From Massilia endophytica (GTDB taxonomy: Bacteria; Pseudomonadota; Gammaproteobacteria; Burkholderiales; Burkholderiaceae_D), in the NCBI RefSeq assembly GCF_021165955.1, contig NZ_CP088952.1, forward strand, positions 2,294,001 through 2,358,000: DNA of 64,000 nt. The letters are read 5' to 3'. How positions within the stretch are numbered: the first letter of the stretch is position 1; every line of letters starts with the position of its first letter. The notes under the pieces are model-generated. The model was not told where the DNA came from, searched no databases, and saw only the letters and a list, made by a program, of their open reading frames with translations. Shown one piece after another: positions 51,383 through 60,592 of this stretch. The translations under genes and the position numbers were made by a program.

Positions 51383-53248
51383 TCAGGTCTGTTTCGGCGC
51401 AATCTCCAGCGTCGGCCGCGGGTGCGGCGCCCCTTGCGACAGGTCCGTTTCGCTTTCGCCCGCCGCAATGAGGTGCTGCCACAGCTTGTCTCCTGCCGCG
51501 CGCTGGGCGGGGCTGAGGCGGTAGGAGGAAGTCACGGCCTCGGGGTCGTTCCACAGACTGGCATAAGAAGCCTGCTGGCGGCTGTCGTTCCAGGCACGCG
51601 CAATGGCTGCAGACTTCTGTTGCATGAGGGCGGCCGTACTGCGCATCCGCACCCAGCGATGATTCAGCCATCCATTCGCCGACGACTCGGCGTCCAGGAA
51701 GCGCGCAATGATCTGCCGGGCCGCTTCTGTGCCGCTCTCGCTCATGGCATCGATGGATTCGGCCGGCATATTGAGATTCAACCCGCCCTCCTTCCGCGTG
51801 TGCATGATCTGCACGATGCGGTCGCGGTATCCCGGCGTGTGCTTGAGGCCCTCCTCACGCGCGATGCGGATGGTGCGGATCAGGGCGCCGAGGAAGCTCG
51901 CCGGAGACACCGAACCATCGCTGTTGTCGATATCGGCGTAGCCCCCGGTCAGGCCCTGCGCATTGTTCTTCGGCAGGCGCACGCGCGCGGAAGGCGGCGC
52001 GCCTTCCGCCAGCGAATTGTCCAGGGAGATGCCGAAGGTGGGCCGTGTTGGCAGCAGCGAGTCGAAGAAGTGAATGGGGAAGTTGCTGGTCAAGCCACCG
52101 TCCGAGAACCACACGCGGCAAAGCGTAAAGGCGCCCTCGCTCACGCCATCGCCTTCCACATAGCGCAGACGGTACAGGGGTATGGCCTGGAGCAGCACCG
52201 GGAAGCTCAGGCTGAGGCGCGCGCAGAACACGATGGGAAGATTGGCAGCATCTGGAAGAAAGTACAGGTCCCTGTCCTCTGCCTCGATGTGTTCATCCAT
52301 CCTGCGCAGCAGCTCAATCGTTTTCGGGCTCGAATCGGCGACTGGGCGCGATGCCGCGCACATCGCCTGCACAATCCCTTCCGGAAAGAGCCGCCTGAGC
52401 TCCGATAGCCGGAACAGCAGGTCGCCGCTGTCGTGCGGCAGGCGGTGCGCCCTGAATTCGGACAGGCCGGTGCTCATGAAGGCCAGCTCGATCGAAGGCC
52501 TGGACTCCTGAAGGTCTCCAAAGGTGAGCGGCCGCGCTTCAGGCAGGCCGGCGATTTTCTGAACCAGCTGATGAAGCCATTCGGTCAGCGCGGGATGCTG
52601 CGCGCCCTCTTCTCCCATGCCGGAACAGATGCCGCCGTTGTTCCGGCTCAGGCCCGAAATCGCGGTACGCACAAAGCTGAATGCCGCTGCGGCGAGCGCG
52701 CCAAGCGGAAGCCACAGCACAAGGGATATCTGCGCAATGGGGTTGGTCACGAGGGCCCGCACCAGATCGGCCGCGCCGGACAGGCGCGCCAGCGCCAGAT
52801 GAAGTGTGATGACTGCCGCCAGACCTGCGAGGGCGGATAGAGGAAAGTGGCGCAGCAGGCCCCATACAGCTGCCGCGACGCGTCCCACCGGACCTTTCCG
52901 GTTCAAGGTGGCTTCGACGACGGCAAAGTGGCGCCGCAGGTCGGCACAGGGCTGGAACAGCGAGAACAGATGCGACTTGCCGGAGTCGCCGGGGTCTTTC
53001 AGCCAGCCGGGCAGCCTGGCCAGTTCGTCGAAGCCGTCATCCGGCCCGCCGTGGGCGGCGGCATTGCGCTTGAACTGCGCAGCCGCCGCAGCGACGGCAG
53101 CAACCGCCCCGACACTGGTGCCGCCAATGCTGCGCAATGTGAAGCGCCTGGAGAGCTCCGCCACGAACGATGGGTACACCACGCCCGAGGTCACGCCGCC
53201 CTCCATCACGATATCGCATTCGTCAGGCAGATAGTCCGAGTGTTTCAT
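51383..53248 (-). CDS. patatin-like phospholipase with membrane segments
   Basis: A 621-residue protein. The lipase motif GGTSVGA carries Ser45 and the partner Asp383 lies in FSDGGLTSNFP. An anion-hole-like glycine stretch is EGGVTSGVVYPSF. About residues 130-215 hold two hydrophobic segments (LSALAGLAAVITLHLALARL; ISLVLWLPLGALAAAAFSF) inserted between the catalytic halves, so it is likely membrane-bound. It probably hydrolyses acyl chains of phospholipids. GAGG precedes the ATG. Confidence 0.85.
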   Translation of the reverse strand: MKHSDYLPDECDIVMEGGVTSGVVYPSFVAELSRRFTLRSIGGTSVGAVAAVAAAAAQFKRNAAAHGGPDDGFDELARLPGWLKDPGDSGKSHLFSLFQPCADLRRHFAVVEATLNRKGPVGRVAAAVWGLLRHFPLSALAGLAAVITLHLALARLSGAADLVRALVTNPIAQISLVLWLPLGALAAAAFSFVRTAISGLSRNNGGICSGMGEEGAQHPALTEWLHQLVQKIAGLPEARPLTFGDLQESRPSIELAFMSTGLSEFRAHRLPHDSGDLLFRLSELRRLFPEGIVQAMCAASRPVADSSPKTIELLRRMDEHIEAEDRDLYFLPDAANLPIVFCARLSLSFPVLLQAIPLYRLRYVEGDGVSEGAFTLCRVWFSDGGLTSNFPIHFFDSLLPTRPTFGISLDNSLAEGAPPSARVRLPKNNAQGLTGGYADIDNSDGSVSPASFLGALIRTIRIAREEGLKHTPGYRDRIVQIMHTRKEGGLNLNMPAESIDAMSESGTEAARQIIARFLDAESSANGWLNHRWVRMRSTAALMQQKSAAIARAWNDSRQQASYASLWNDPEAVTSSYRLSPAQRAAGDKLWQHLIAAGESETDLSQGAPHPRPTLEIAPKQT

Positions 53249-53472
53249 GAGACCTCTTTCATGCGATGGAGGGATATCGCCTCATTATAGGCGAGCACCT
53301 GATCTCCCATACCCACCTGAAATGATTTCGACGGCCAAAATATCTCGATGCTCAAGCGAATAGCAGAGCGATTTTAGGCCGCCTCAACTTACGCTCAAAC
53401 TCAACAGGAGCAGCGTATCCGCACTGCTAACCTGCCTTGGTTGCATGCCCAAATCACCTGAAGGAAAACGCG

Positions 53473-54504
53473 ATGAGGCCATTCATTTCATACTCTGCTT
53501 CAATCCTCCTTAGCCTGCTAAGCATTGTCTGCTCCTCAGCCAGCTCTCAAGAATTGAGCAGAGAAGCGAAGGTTGCTCTCAATAAAGAACGATCTGTCGA
53601 AGTCTGTCACACCGAGCTCCGGCGCAAAAGCCGCATCTGTGAAACTCAGGAGCTTCCTCGGGGGCTCGAAGTTCCGCGCTAGGTAATTCAGGTTCCGCTG
53701 GTAGCGAACTCGGAGTTGAGCTTCCTGAGCATAGCTTCGGAAAGCAGCGCGCTATGCGTTACAGATTCACGAAACGGCGCGGTCCGCTGCAAGAAGCTTC
53801 CCTTTACTTTAGGTAAGGAAATCACCGTATCGGTCACGCGCATCGATGAAACGAGCAGCACGTTTCTCTTTGTGCCCAGGGGCGAGCTGTCCCGGTATGC
53901 CGAACATAGAAGAGTCGCTCTCTTCATGATCGGACTGATCGATGCCCAACGCGCTTTCGCAAAGGAAGGTCCTAACGGACCGCCGTTCGAAGAACTGAAG
54001 ATCGATGTAACACCCAACGCCGCCGTCGATCCTGACTGTGACAGTACCGAAGGTGATGGAAGCAACGATTGCGTGGGTAACGGCGGTGATGAAGGTGGCG
54101 GCGGCGGTGGTGGTGGTGGTGGTGGTGGTGGTGGTGGTGGCGGTGGCGGTGGTGGCAGTGGCGGAAGCGGCGGCACGAATTGCATCTACGGCCCGATCAC
54201 TGTGTGCTCCGTTCCACGTCCTGCATCTCCACCACCAGATGTGCCGCCCCCACCAGCGAGGCCCTTGCCTCTACCCGATCCATGCCGGCTGTTTGGAATT
54301 AACTGCCCACCGCCGCCAGCAATCCCATCGACTCATCCCACCGACTATGAAGAGCGCGTAGCGCAATGTATGGAACAAAATGAAACCGACATGGCTATGT
54401 GTGAGGCCATTTATCGAAGCCATGGTCCGCGCGAATGGGCGGCCTGCAAAGATCGCGCCACTCGAAAGCTGAGAGATTGCCTTAGCCGCGCACGCGGACG
54501 ATAG
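53473..54504 (+). pseudogene. secreted glycine-rich protein gene interrupted by an in-frame TAG
   Basis: The frame opens with AAGGA and an ATG at 53473 and a signal peptide (YSASILLSLLSIVCSSASSQ), runs 69 codons to a TAG at 53680-53682, and then continues open in the same frame to 54504. The downstream part has no good start or signal peptide of its own (first candidate is a TTG at 53716). It includes a domain (LPFTLGKEITVSVTRIDETS), a run of about 22 glycines, a Pro-rich segment and a Cys-containing C-terminus (QCMEQNETDMAMCEAIYRSH). A nonsense mutation is most likely; readthrough or an error is possible. Function unknown. Confidence 0.7.
54091..54175 (+). repeat. glycine-codon (GGT/GGC) microsatellite
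   Basis: A tandem run of GGT and GGC triplets, including about nine GGT in a row near 54106-54140, encodes a polyglycine segment. Such triplet tracts change length by slippage in whole codons. Confidence 0.85.
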
Positions 54505-54597
54505 CGCGGATGGCGGAAGGAATGACTCGTTCTGGACCTGCTTTCCAAGCCAGCCCATATAATCGATGGACACAACGAGTTCTGCGGAGCGAAGGCT

Positions 54598-55005
54598 ATG
54601 AAAACGCCAGTGTTTCCCAACATACAGCTATATATCGACAATGCTGGACGGCTCTGTATCGCAAGCACACGACGCAGCGATCACGAGCCGTTCGTATCCT
54701 TCGAGATGCCGCTCAGCGAGGTCATGCAAGACGGGCTGGACGCCGCCGCGCAACGGCTCGGCACCAGCCTTCTTTACCAGCTGTCAGTGCTCTATCCCGG
54801 GATGCTCGACCTCCCTCCGATCGAGGTGCCGCCGCCTGACCTGGGCAATGTCCATGACCTGTTGCGATTGTCGGTTCAGCAGAGGACGAGCCGTTTTGTG
54901 CCGATGATTGACAAGCTGCTCGCAGAAGGACGCGACGAACAGTTCGCCAGGGAGTCTTGGCCGACCCTTCGCGATTACCTCGTTACCCTGCCATCGGAAG
55001 CCTGA
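54598..55005 (+). CDS. hypothetical protein, 135 residues
   Basis: Starts MKTPVFPNIQLYIDNAGRL with GGAG 8 nt upstream. No signal peptide or membrane segment is present. The N-terminal half is beta-like (LYIDNAGRLCIASTRRSDHE; EPFVSFEMPLSEVMQDGL), the C-terminal half helical (VQQRTSRFVPMIDKLLAEGR). Family not recognised. It overlaps the convergent protease gene by 31 nt. Confidence 0.65.
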   Translation: MKTPVFPNIQLYIDNAGRLCIASTRRSDHEPFVSFEMPLSEVMQDGLDAAAQRLGTSLLYQLSVLYPGMLDLPPIEVPPPDLGNVHDLLRLSVQQRTSRFVPMIDKLLAEGRDEQFARESWPTLRDYLVTLPSEA

Positions 55006-56030
55006 GCAACGACGGTGCGGATGAATTCTTCGCTGAAGGCGGGGAGCTTGGGGTCGGCTTTGGCGATTTCCTGGTAGCGCAGGACGAACTGGCTGGGGTG
55101 ATCCTTCAGGAGCTTGAAAATGGCTTCCTTGCCGTACTTCTTTTCAAGGGCGTTGGCGATGACCCAGCCTAGCTCGTAGCCCGCGTCGTCGAAGGTGCCG
55201 TAGAACAGCAGGCCGTAGACTTTCTCGTATTCGTCTTCGTTGGGCGGCGGGGCGAGCAGCAGGCGCAGGCCCGCCGTTTCGTACAGCGTGACGATGCTTT
55301 CAATGCGCTTGGCGTTGCGCAGCTTGGCGTCGCGCAGGCGCGATGAATAGGGACTCGCTTCACGGTCGGCGATGGGGTGGGTGAACAGGTCGGCCGTGCC
55401 TTCCTGTACCAGGTCGTACAGCAGGCGGTTCAGCCATACGGTCCCCATGCTGCTCACGGCGGCGCCAGGCGCTGGACGGGGCGGCGCGGTCATAACATGC
55501 GACTGCACGGCGTGGAACAGTTCGTGGGCGATGGTTTCGGCCAGTTCCTGCGCCGTGGCGTTCGAGAAGCGCGCGAGATTGACGTAGACGCTTTCGTGAT
55601 CGTCGTCGAAGGCGAAGCCGCTGGAGTTGCCGCCGAAGACGAAGACCACGCGCAGCTGCGCGCTGAACTGCGAGGGGACATACTCGTTCAGCATGCGCCT
55701 CACGTCTTCCGCCACGGCCTTGTATTTCGCGCCGCCGTTGCGGAATTCGGCGGATACGGCCTGCGCCGCGTCGGCGCTGCGCTTGTCCTTTGGCAGCGTG
55801 CGCAGGTAGGCGAGCAGCGCGTCCGTGTCCTTGAGCTTCATCTTGCGCACCATGGCGGGCGTGGCGGGCAAGGCGCGGATTTTCGCAGCGGTGGCGTCGT
55901 CCAGCGTGCCCGCCTGCACCGACTGGCTTACCAGGCGGGCGAAGTCTTCATCGAAGCTGAATTGGAGGGCCGGCGCGGCGCGGGATGGAAGGGACAGGAA
56001 CAACAGTACTGCAACAAGCCATGCGCGCAT
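54975..56030 (-). CDS. exported putative zinc protease (DUF5700-like, HExxH)
   Basis: A 351-residue protein with a signal peptide (LFLSLPSRAAP). The zinc motif HELFHAV lies near residue 165 in ETIAHELFHAVQSH, and a downstream Glu in LVQEGTADLF could be the third ligand, giving a gluzincin-like site. ATG 56030 with GGAG 5 nt upstream is preferred to a GTG at 56036. No neighbouring gene explains its role. Confidence 0.78.
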   Translation of the reverse strand: MRAWLVAVLLFLSLPSRAAPALQFSFDEDFARLVSQSVQAGTLDDATAAKIRALPATPAMVRKMKLKDTDALLAYLRTLPKDKRSADAAQAVSAEFRNGGAKYKAVAEDVRRMLNEYVPSQFSAQLRVVFVFGGNSSGFAFDDDHESVYVNLARFSNATAQELAETIAHELFHAVQSHVMTAPPRPAPGAAVSSMGTVWLNRLLYDLVQEGTADLFTHPIADREASPYSSRLRDAKLRNAKRIESIVTLYETAGLRLLLAPPPNEDEYEKVYGLLFYGTFDDAGYELGWVIANALEKKYGKEAIFKLLKDHPSQFVLRYQEIAKADPKLPAFSEEFIRTVVAQASDGRVTR

Positions 56031-56048
56031 GCACACTCCGGTGAAAGG

Positions 56049-57245
56049 TCAGAAGAATTGGCGCCAGTCGTCCAGCCACGCGGGGAAGTCTTCGACGGGC
56101 ATGGGGCTGGCGATGTAGTAGCCCTGGGCGTAGGTACAGCCTATGCCTTGCAGGAAGTCCCAGTCCTGCTTGGTCTCCACGCCCACGGCGCAGGAGCGGC
56201 GGTCCAGGCTGCGCGCCAGGCCGAGGCAGGATTTGAGCACCGTGCCGATGGCGCGTTTTTTCGATGCGCCGTCCACGAAGCTGCGGTCGATCTTCAGCTC
56301 GGAGAACGGAATGCTGGCCAGCAGCTGGAGGTTGGAGCGCCCCGTTCCGTAGTCGTCGATGGCGAGGCCGAAGCCCATCATGCGCAGGCGCAGCAGGCGT
56401 TCCAGGAAATGCGGGTCGATGGCCAGCACGGACGATTCGGTGATCTCGAAGGTGATGTAGCCGGGCAGGATGCGGTGCCGTTCCAGGCAGGCCGTGATCT
56501 GGGCGATGAACTGGGGATGCGAGAGCGTGCTCGGGTCCACATTGATCGAGAAGGAGATCGGAATGCCCTGGTCGTGCAGGATGCGGCAGGCGGCCACCGA
56601 TTTGTCGATCATGCTCCAGTCGAGGAAGTCGACGCGGCCTGCTTCCTCCAGCACTTTCACGAAGGCCGATGGCCCCAGCACGCCGTGCTGCGGGTGGCGC
56701 CAGCGCGCGAACATTTCAAGTCCGGTCACCTGCCCCGTTTCCAGCTCGATCTTGGGCTGGAAGAAGGGATCGAATTCGCGCGCCTGCAGGCCGCGTCCCA
56801 CTTCCGCGAAGGTGAAGGCAGGATGCGAGGGCGCAGGCGCGGGCCTGTCCGGCGCGGTGTAGTTCTCGATCAGGGTTTCGAGCTTGGCGGCGCTCATGGG
56901 CTTGGCCACGGTGCCCAGCAGGTCCACGCCATAGGCCAGGGACATGGTTTCGACGGAGAACATCACGTCCCCGCTCTGCGCGCCGACCACGATCAGGCCC
57001 GCGCGGCACTTCAATTCGGCCAGGCGGCGGATCAGCTCCAGGCCGTCCATGCCCGGCAGGGCGATGTCGACGATAGCGATGTCGATGGCGGGGCTCACGC
57101 CCAGGTCGAAGGCCCGCAGTGCGCTATGGCCGTCCGGCGCGGTGTGCACGTGCTGCGCGCCCATGTGGCGCAGCATCCCGGCCAGCAGCTCGCGCTGCAC
57201 CGGCTCACCTTCCGCCACCAGAAACTGCATACTCGCGATGTCCAT
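56049..57245 (-). CDS. response regulator with EAL c-di-GMP phosphodiesterase domain
   Basis: A 398-residue protein. The N-terminal receiver domain has phosphoacceptor Asp60 (IVDIALPGMDG) and the conserved Lys in VAKPM, but the usual acidic pair is E-G-E. The EAL domain (about 155-390) reads EMF in place of EAL while keeping Glu177, and keeps Asn in INVDPSTL, Glu in EITES, the Asp pair in AIDDYGTG, Lys in LKIDRSF, Glu in VGVET and Gln in AQGYYIASPM, so hydrolysis of c-di-GMP is likely. It ends the bamA-lpx gene run, 18 bp after the methyltransferase gene. Confidence 0.9.
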   Translation of the reverse strand: MDIASMQFLVAEGEPVQRELLAGMLRHMGAQHVHTAPDGHSALRAFDLGVSPAIDIAIVDIALPGMDGLELIRRLAELKCRAGLIVVGAQSGDVMFSVETMSLAYGVDLLGTVAKPMSAAKLETLIENYTAPDRPAPAPSHPAFTFAEVGRGLQAREFDPFFQPKIELETGQVTGLEMFARWRHPQHGVLGPSAFVKVLEEAGRVDFLDWSMIDKSVAACRILHDQGIPISFSINVDPSTLSHPQFIAQITACLERHRILPGYITFEITESSVLAIDPHFLERLLRLRMMGFGLAIDDYGTGRSNLQLLASIPFSELKIDRSFVDGASKKRAIGTVLKSCLGLARSLDRRSCAVGVETKQDWDFLQGIGCTYAQGYYIASPMPVEDFPAWLDDWRQFF

Positions 57246-57263
57246 GCCCGCTCCGAAGATTGC

Positions 57264-58049
57264 TTAAACCTGATTCTGCCTGACTTGCTCGAAAAAGCAT
57301 ACTGCCGCGCATGCCGCCACGTTCAGGGACTCCACCTTGCCCAGGTGGGGAATGACCACCGTCTGCCTTGCGGCGGAGAGCAGTTCGTCCGACACGCCCT
57401 GCCCTTCGTGCCCGAAAACCCAGGCCACAGGCTGGCGCAGGTCGGCGTCATAGAGGCGCTGGGTGGCGTAGCCGCTGGTGGCCAGCGTGGCGATCTGCGC
57501 GCCTTGCAGCAGTGGCAGCAGCGCCACATTTTCAAAGATGTCCAGCACGAAGTGGGCGCCCATGGCGGCCCGCAGAACCTTGGGCGACCAGCAGAAGGCC
57601 GTGCCGGGGCTGCAATACACTTCCTTGATGCCAGCCGCGGCGGCGCTGCGCAGGATGGAGCCCACATTGCCGGGGTCCTGCACATTATCCAGCAGGACGG
57701 CGTTGACGGTGAGCGCGGCCGGCACATCGCGCTGCGGCGTCGCGACCAGAAACATGACGCCCACGCCGTTCTCCACCTGGCTCAGTGCCGCATAGAGCGC
57801 GTCCGGCAGGCAGAGGCAATGCGCGTGCTCCGCTTCCAGCCCGGCGACGATGCTCGCCACTTCGGGGTTGTGCAGCCCCGTTTCGCTGACGATGCATTGT
57901 TCGGGATGGCCGCGCAGCTGGAGCCAGGCTTCGCACAGGTGCACGCCGTCCAGCAGCGTGCGGCCGGCCTTGCGACGCGCCTGCGAGCTGGTGGCAAGGT
58001 GCTTGAGCTCCTTGTACTGGGCGTTCTCGCGCGAGGTGATGGACTTCAC
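57264..58049 (-). CDS. TrmH/SpoU-family RNA 2'-O-ribose methyltransferase
   Basis: A 261-residue SPOUT enzyme with an N-terminal substrate-binding domain (ITSRENAQYKELKHLATSSQ) and the knotted AdoMet site: VLLDNVQDPGNVGSILRSAA (motif 1), VFGHEGQGVS (motif 2) and IPHLGKVESLNVAACAAVC (motif 3). It methylates a ribose in rRNA or tRNA; the exact site is not clear. GTG 58049 overlaps the rnhB stop (GTGA), so the genes are coupled. Confidence 0.92.
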   Translation of the reverse strand: MKSITSRENAQYKELKHLATSSQARRKAGRTLLDGVHLCEAWLQLRGHPEQCIVSETGLHNPEVASIVAGLEAEHAHCLCLPDALYAALSQVENGVGVMFLVATPQRDVPAALTVNAVLLDNVQDPGNVGSILRSAAAAGIKEVYCSPGTAFCWSPKVLRAAMGAHFVLDIFENVALLPLLQGAQIATLATSGYATQRLYDADLRQPVAWVFGHEGQGVSDELLSAARQTVVIPHLGKVESLNVAACAAVCFFEQVRQNQV

Positions 58050-58666
58050 AGCATCTGCTCCAGCAGCTCGCGCACGGGCGCGAAGGAACGGCGGTGCACC
58101 GGCGATACGCCGTGCAGGCGCAGCGCCTCCAGGTGCTGCTCCGTGCCGTAGCCCTTGTGCTGATCGAAGCCGTACTGCGGGTACTTCTTGTGCAGCTTGC
58201 GCAGCGCCTCGTCGCGCGTGGTCTTGGCGAGGATGGAGGCGGCGGAGATGGATTCGATCTTGTCGTCGCCATCCACGATGGCGATGGTCTGGATCTTCAT
58301 TACCGGGCAGCGGTTGCCGTCGATGAGCGCGAGCGTGGGAATGGTTTCCAGCGCATGCACGGCGCGTTTCATGGCCAGCATGCTGGCCTGCAGGATGTTC
58401 AGGCGGTCGATCTCGGCTTCGGAGGCCTTGGCCACGGCCCAGGCCACGCAGTGCTGCTTGATGAGGGGCGCCAGTTCCTCGCGCCGCGCTTCGGTGAGCT
58501 TCTTGGAGTCGCGCAGGCCTTCGATGGGCCGCTCGCGGTGCAGGATGACGGCGGCTGCATAAACAGGACCGGCCAGCGGGCCACGCCCTGCCTCGTCCAC
58601 GCCGCAGATGATTTCTTCGAGCGAGTACGGCAGGTCGTCGAACAGGCCTGGCTGCGGTGCGTTCAT
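58046..58666 (-). CDS. rnhB: ribonuclease HII
   Basis: A 206-residue enzyme that cuts the RNA strand of RNA-DNA hybrids and removes single ribonucleotides. The acidic site residues are in GVDEAGRGPLAGPVYAAAV, ALIDGNRCP and SISAASILAKTTRDE. The start overlaps the lpxB stop (ATGA), and the end overlaps the methyltransferase gene. Conserved place after lpxB. Confidence 0.96.
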   Translation of the reverse strand: MNAPQPGLFDDLPYSLEEIICGVDEAGRGPLAGPVYAAAVILHRERPIEGLRDSKKLTEARREELAPLIKQHCVAWAVAKASEAEIDRLNILQASMLAMKRAVHALETIPTLALIDGNRCPVMKIQTIAIVDGDDKIESISAASILAKTTRDEALRKLHKKYPQYGFDQHKGYGTEQHLEALRLHGVSPVHRRSFAPVRELLEQML

Positions 58667-59817
58667 CGGCCAATCACTTTCAATACGGCGGCAGCGCTTT
58701 CCTGCGAGCTGTTGCGCAGCAGGCTGTGGTGCATGTCCGTGAAGCGCTGCGCCAGCTGCAGGCGGTGCGGGACATCGCTCAGCTGCTTCCACATGTTCTC
58801 GGCCAGCGCCTCCGGGCTCGCCTTGTGCTGCAGGAGCTCGGGCACGAGGAACTCGCGCGCCAGGATGTTGGGCAGGCCAATCCAGGGCTGGTAGCCGAAG
58901 TGGCGCAGGATCTGCCATTCCAGCTCCATCATGCGGTAGGCGATCACCATGGGTTTCTTGAACAGCGCCACTTCGAGCGAGGCCGTGCCGGAGGCCACCA
59001 GCACCGCGTCGGCCGCGCAGATGGCGGTGTGCGACTGGCCGTCCAGCAGCTGGATCTCCACGTCCTGCAGGCCGTTCTGTTCCACGATCTGGCGGAACAG
59101 GGCTTTCTGGCGCTCGCCCGCCATGGGCGCGACGAAACGCAGCGTGCGGTCGCGCTGGAGCAGGAGCCTGGCCGCGCCCACGAAGGCGGCGGTGTTGTAC
59201 TTGATCTCCGACATGCGGCTGCCGGGCATGATGGTGACGACGTTCGCGTCCTCCGGCAGGCCGAGGGCGCGGCGCGCCGCCGCTTCGTCCGGCGCCAGGG
59301 GAATCAGTTCGGCCAGCGGGTGGCCCACGAAGGTCGCGGGCACGCCTGCCTTGCGGTAGATCTCTTCTTCGAAGGGGAAGACCAGCAGCATGTGCGATAC
59401 CGCGCGCTGGATCTTCTTGATGCGCCCTCCCCGCCAGGCCCAGATCTGCGGGCCGATGTAGTGCATGGTGGGAATGCCCGCGGCCTTGAGCTGCTCTTCC
59501 AGGCCCAGGTTGAAGCCGGGGTAGTCCGCGCCGATGAAAACGCTGGGCCGCTCGGCCAGCAGCATGTCGCGCAGCTGGTTCTGGATGCCTTTCAGTTCGC
59601 GATAGCGGGGAATGATCTCGACGATGCCGCGCACCGTGAGCGTATCCATGGGCCAGTGCGACTGGAAGCCGTGGGCGGCCATGTGCGGGCCGCCGATGCC
59701 GTGGAAGCGCGCTTCCGGCAGGTGCTGGCGCAGGCCGCCCAGCAGGCGGCCCGCCAGCATGTCGCCGGAGGGTTCGCCCGCGACGGCGGCAATGGCAATG
59801 TCAGCGGACGATGCCAC
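58663..59817 (-). CDS. lpxB: lipid-A-disaccharide synthase
   Basis: A 384-residue GT19 glycosyltransferase that joins UDP-2,3-diacylglucosamine and lipid X. Seen are AVAGEPSGDMLAGRLLGGL, ADYPGFNLGLEEQLK, YIGPQIWAWRGGRIKKI, FVGHPLAE and ASGTASLEVALFKKPMVI. It begins 17 nt inside the lpxA gene and overlaps rnhB by 4 nt. Confidence 0.97.
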   Translation of the reverse strand: MASSADIAIAAVAGEPSGDMLAGRLLGGLRQHLPEARFHGIGGPHMAAHGFQSHWPMDTLTVRGIVEIIPRYRELKGIQNQLRDMLLAERPSVFIGADYPGFNLGLEEQLKAAGIPTMHYIGPQIWAWRGGRIKKIQRAVSHMLLVFPFEEEIYRKAGVPATFVGHPLAELIPLAPDEAAARRALGLPEDANVVTIMPGSRMSEIKYNTAAFVGAARLLLQRDRTLRFVAPMAGERQKALFRQIVEQNGLQDVEIQLLDGQSHTAICAADAVLVASGTASLEVALFKKPMVIAYRMMELEWQILRHFGYQPWIGLPNILAREFLVPELLQHKASPEALAENMWKQLSDVPHRLQLAQRFTDMHHSLLRNSSQESAAAVLKVIGR

Positions 59818-60592
59818 GGGTTGCGGTGTCGAGGAAGGTGCGGAAGGCGTTCAGGTGCACGGCGGCATCCGGCGTCGCCTGTTCCTGTTCCAGCAGCGCG
59901 GCCTTGGCCTCTTCCAGCGTGAGGCCGGAGCGGTACAGCGTCTTGTAGGCGGTGCGCAGGGCGCCGATCTGCTCGCGCGTGAAGCCGCGCCGCTTCAGGC
60001 CTTCGATGTTGATGCCGTGGGCCTGGGCCGGATTGCCGTTCAGGAGCACGAAGGGCGGCACGTCCTGCGTCAGGCTCGTGCTCATGCCGACGAAGGCATG
60101 CGCGCCGATCTTGCAGAACTGGTGCACGTTGGCATAGCCGCTCATGATGACGTAGTCGCCGATCTCCACGTGGCCCGCCATCTGCGCGTTGTTCGAGAAG
60201 ATGGTGTTGTTGCCCACCACGCAGTCATGCGCCAGGTGGACGTAGGCCGAGATCCAGTTGTCGTGGCCCAGCTTCGTCACGCCCTTGTCCTGCACGGTGC
60301 CCAGGTTGAAGGTGCAGAACTCGCGGATGGTGTTGCGGTCGCCCACTTCCAGGCGGGTGGGCTCGCCCTTCCACTTCTTGTCCTGCGGCGGCGCGCCGAT
60401 GGAGGAGAACTGGAAGAACTTGTTGTCCTCGCCGATGGTGGTGTGGCCTTCGATGACCACGTGCGGCCCGACCCAGGTGCGGGCGCCGATCACGACGTCC
60501 GGGCCCACGATCGAGTATGCGCCGATCTCGACGCCGTCGCCCAGCTGGGCTTTCGGGTCGACGATGGCGGTCGGATGGATCTTCGTTGCCAT
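59801..60592 (-). CDS. lpxA: UDP-N-acetylglucosamine O-acyltransferase
   Basis: A 263-residue left-handed beta-helix trimer enzyme, first step of lipid A synthesis. Hexapeptide repeats start at IHPTAIVDPKAQLGDGVEIG; the catalytic His is in VHLAHDCVVGNNTI. The start shares one base with the fabZ stop (TAATG), so translation is coupled. Confidence 0.97.
   Translation of the reverse strand: MATKIHPTAIVDPKAQLGDGVEIGAYSIVGPDVVIGARTWVGPHVVIEGHTTIGEDNKFFQFSSIGAPPQDKKWKGEPTRLEVGDRNTIREFCTFNLGTVQDKGVTKLGHDNWISAYVHLAHDCVVGNNTIFSNNAQMAGHVEIGDYVIMSGYANVHQFCKIGAHAFVGMSTSLTQDVPPFVLLNGNPAQAHGINIEGLKRRGFTREQIGALRTAYKTLYRSGLTLEEAKAALLEQEQATPDAAVHLNAFRTFLDTATRGIVR

Noticed and set aside
54091..54175. Possible CRISPR-like short repeats
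   Set aside because: It is an uninterrupted glycine-codon microsatellite within a coding frame, without spacers.
55377..58151. Plus-strand open frame of 924 codons
   Set aside because: Antisense shadow of the zinc protease, REC-EAL and methyltransferase genes; no recognisable domains.
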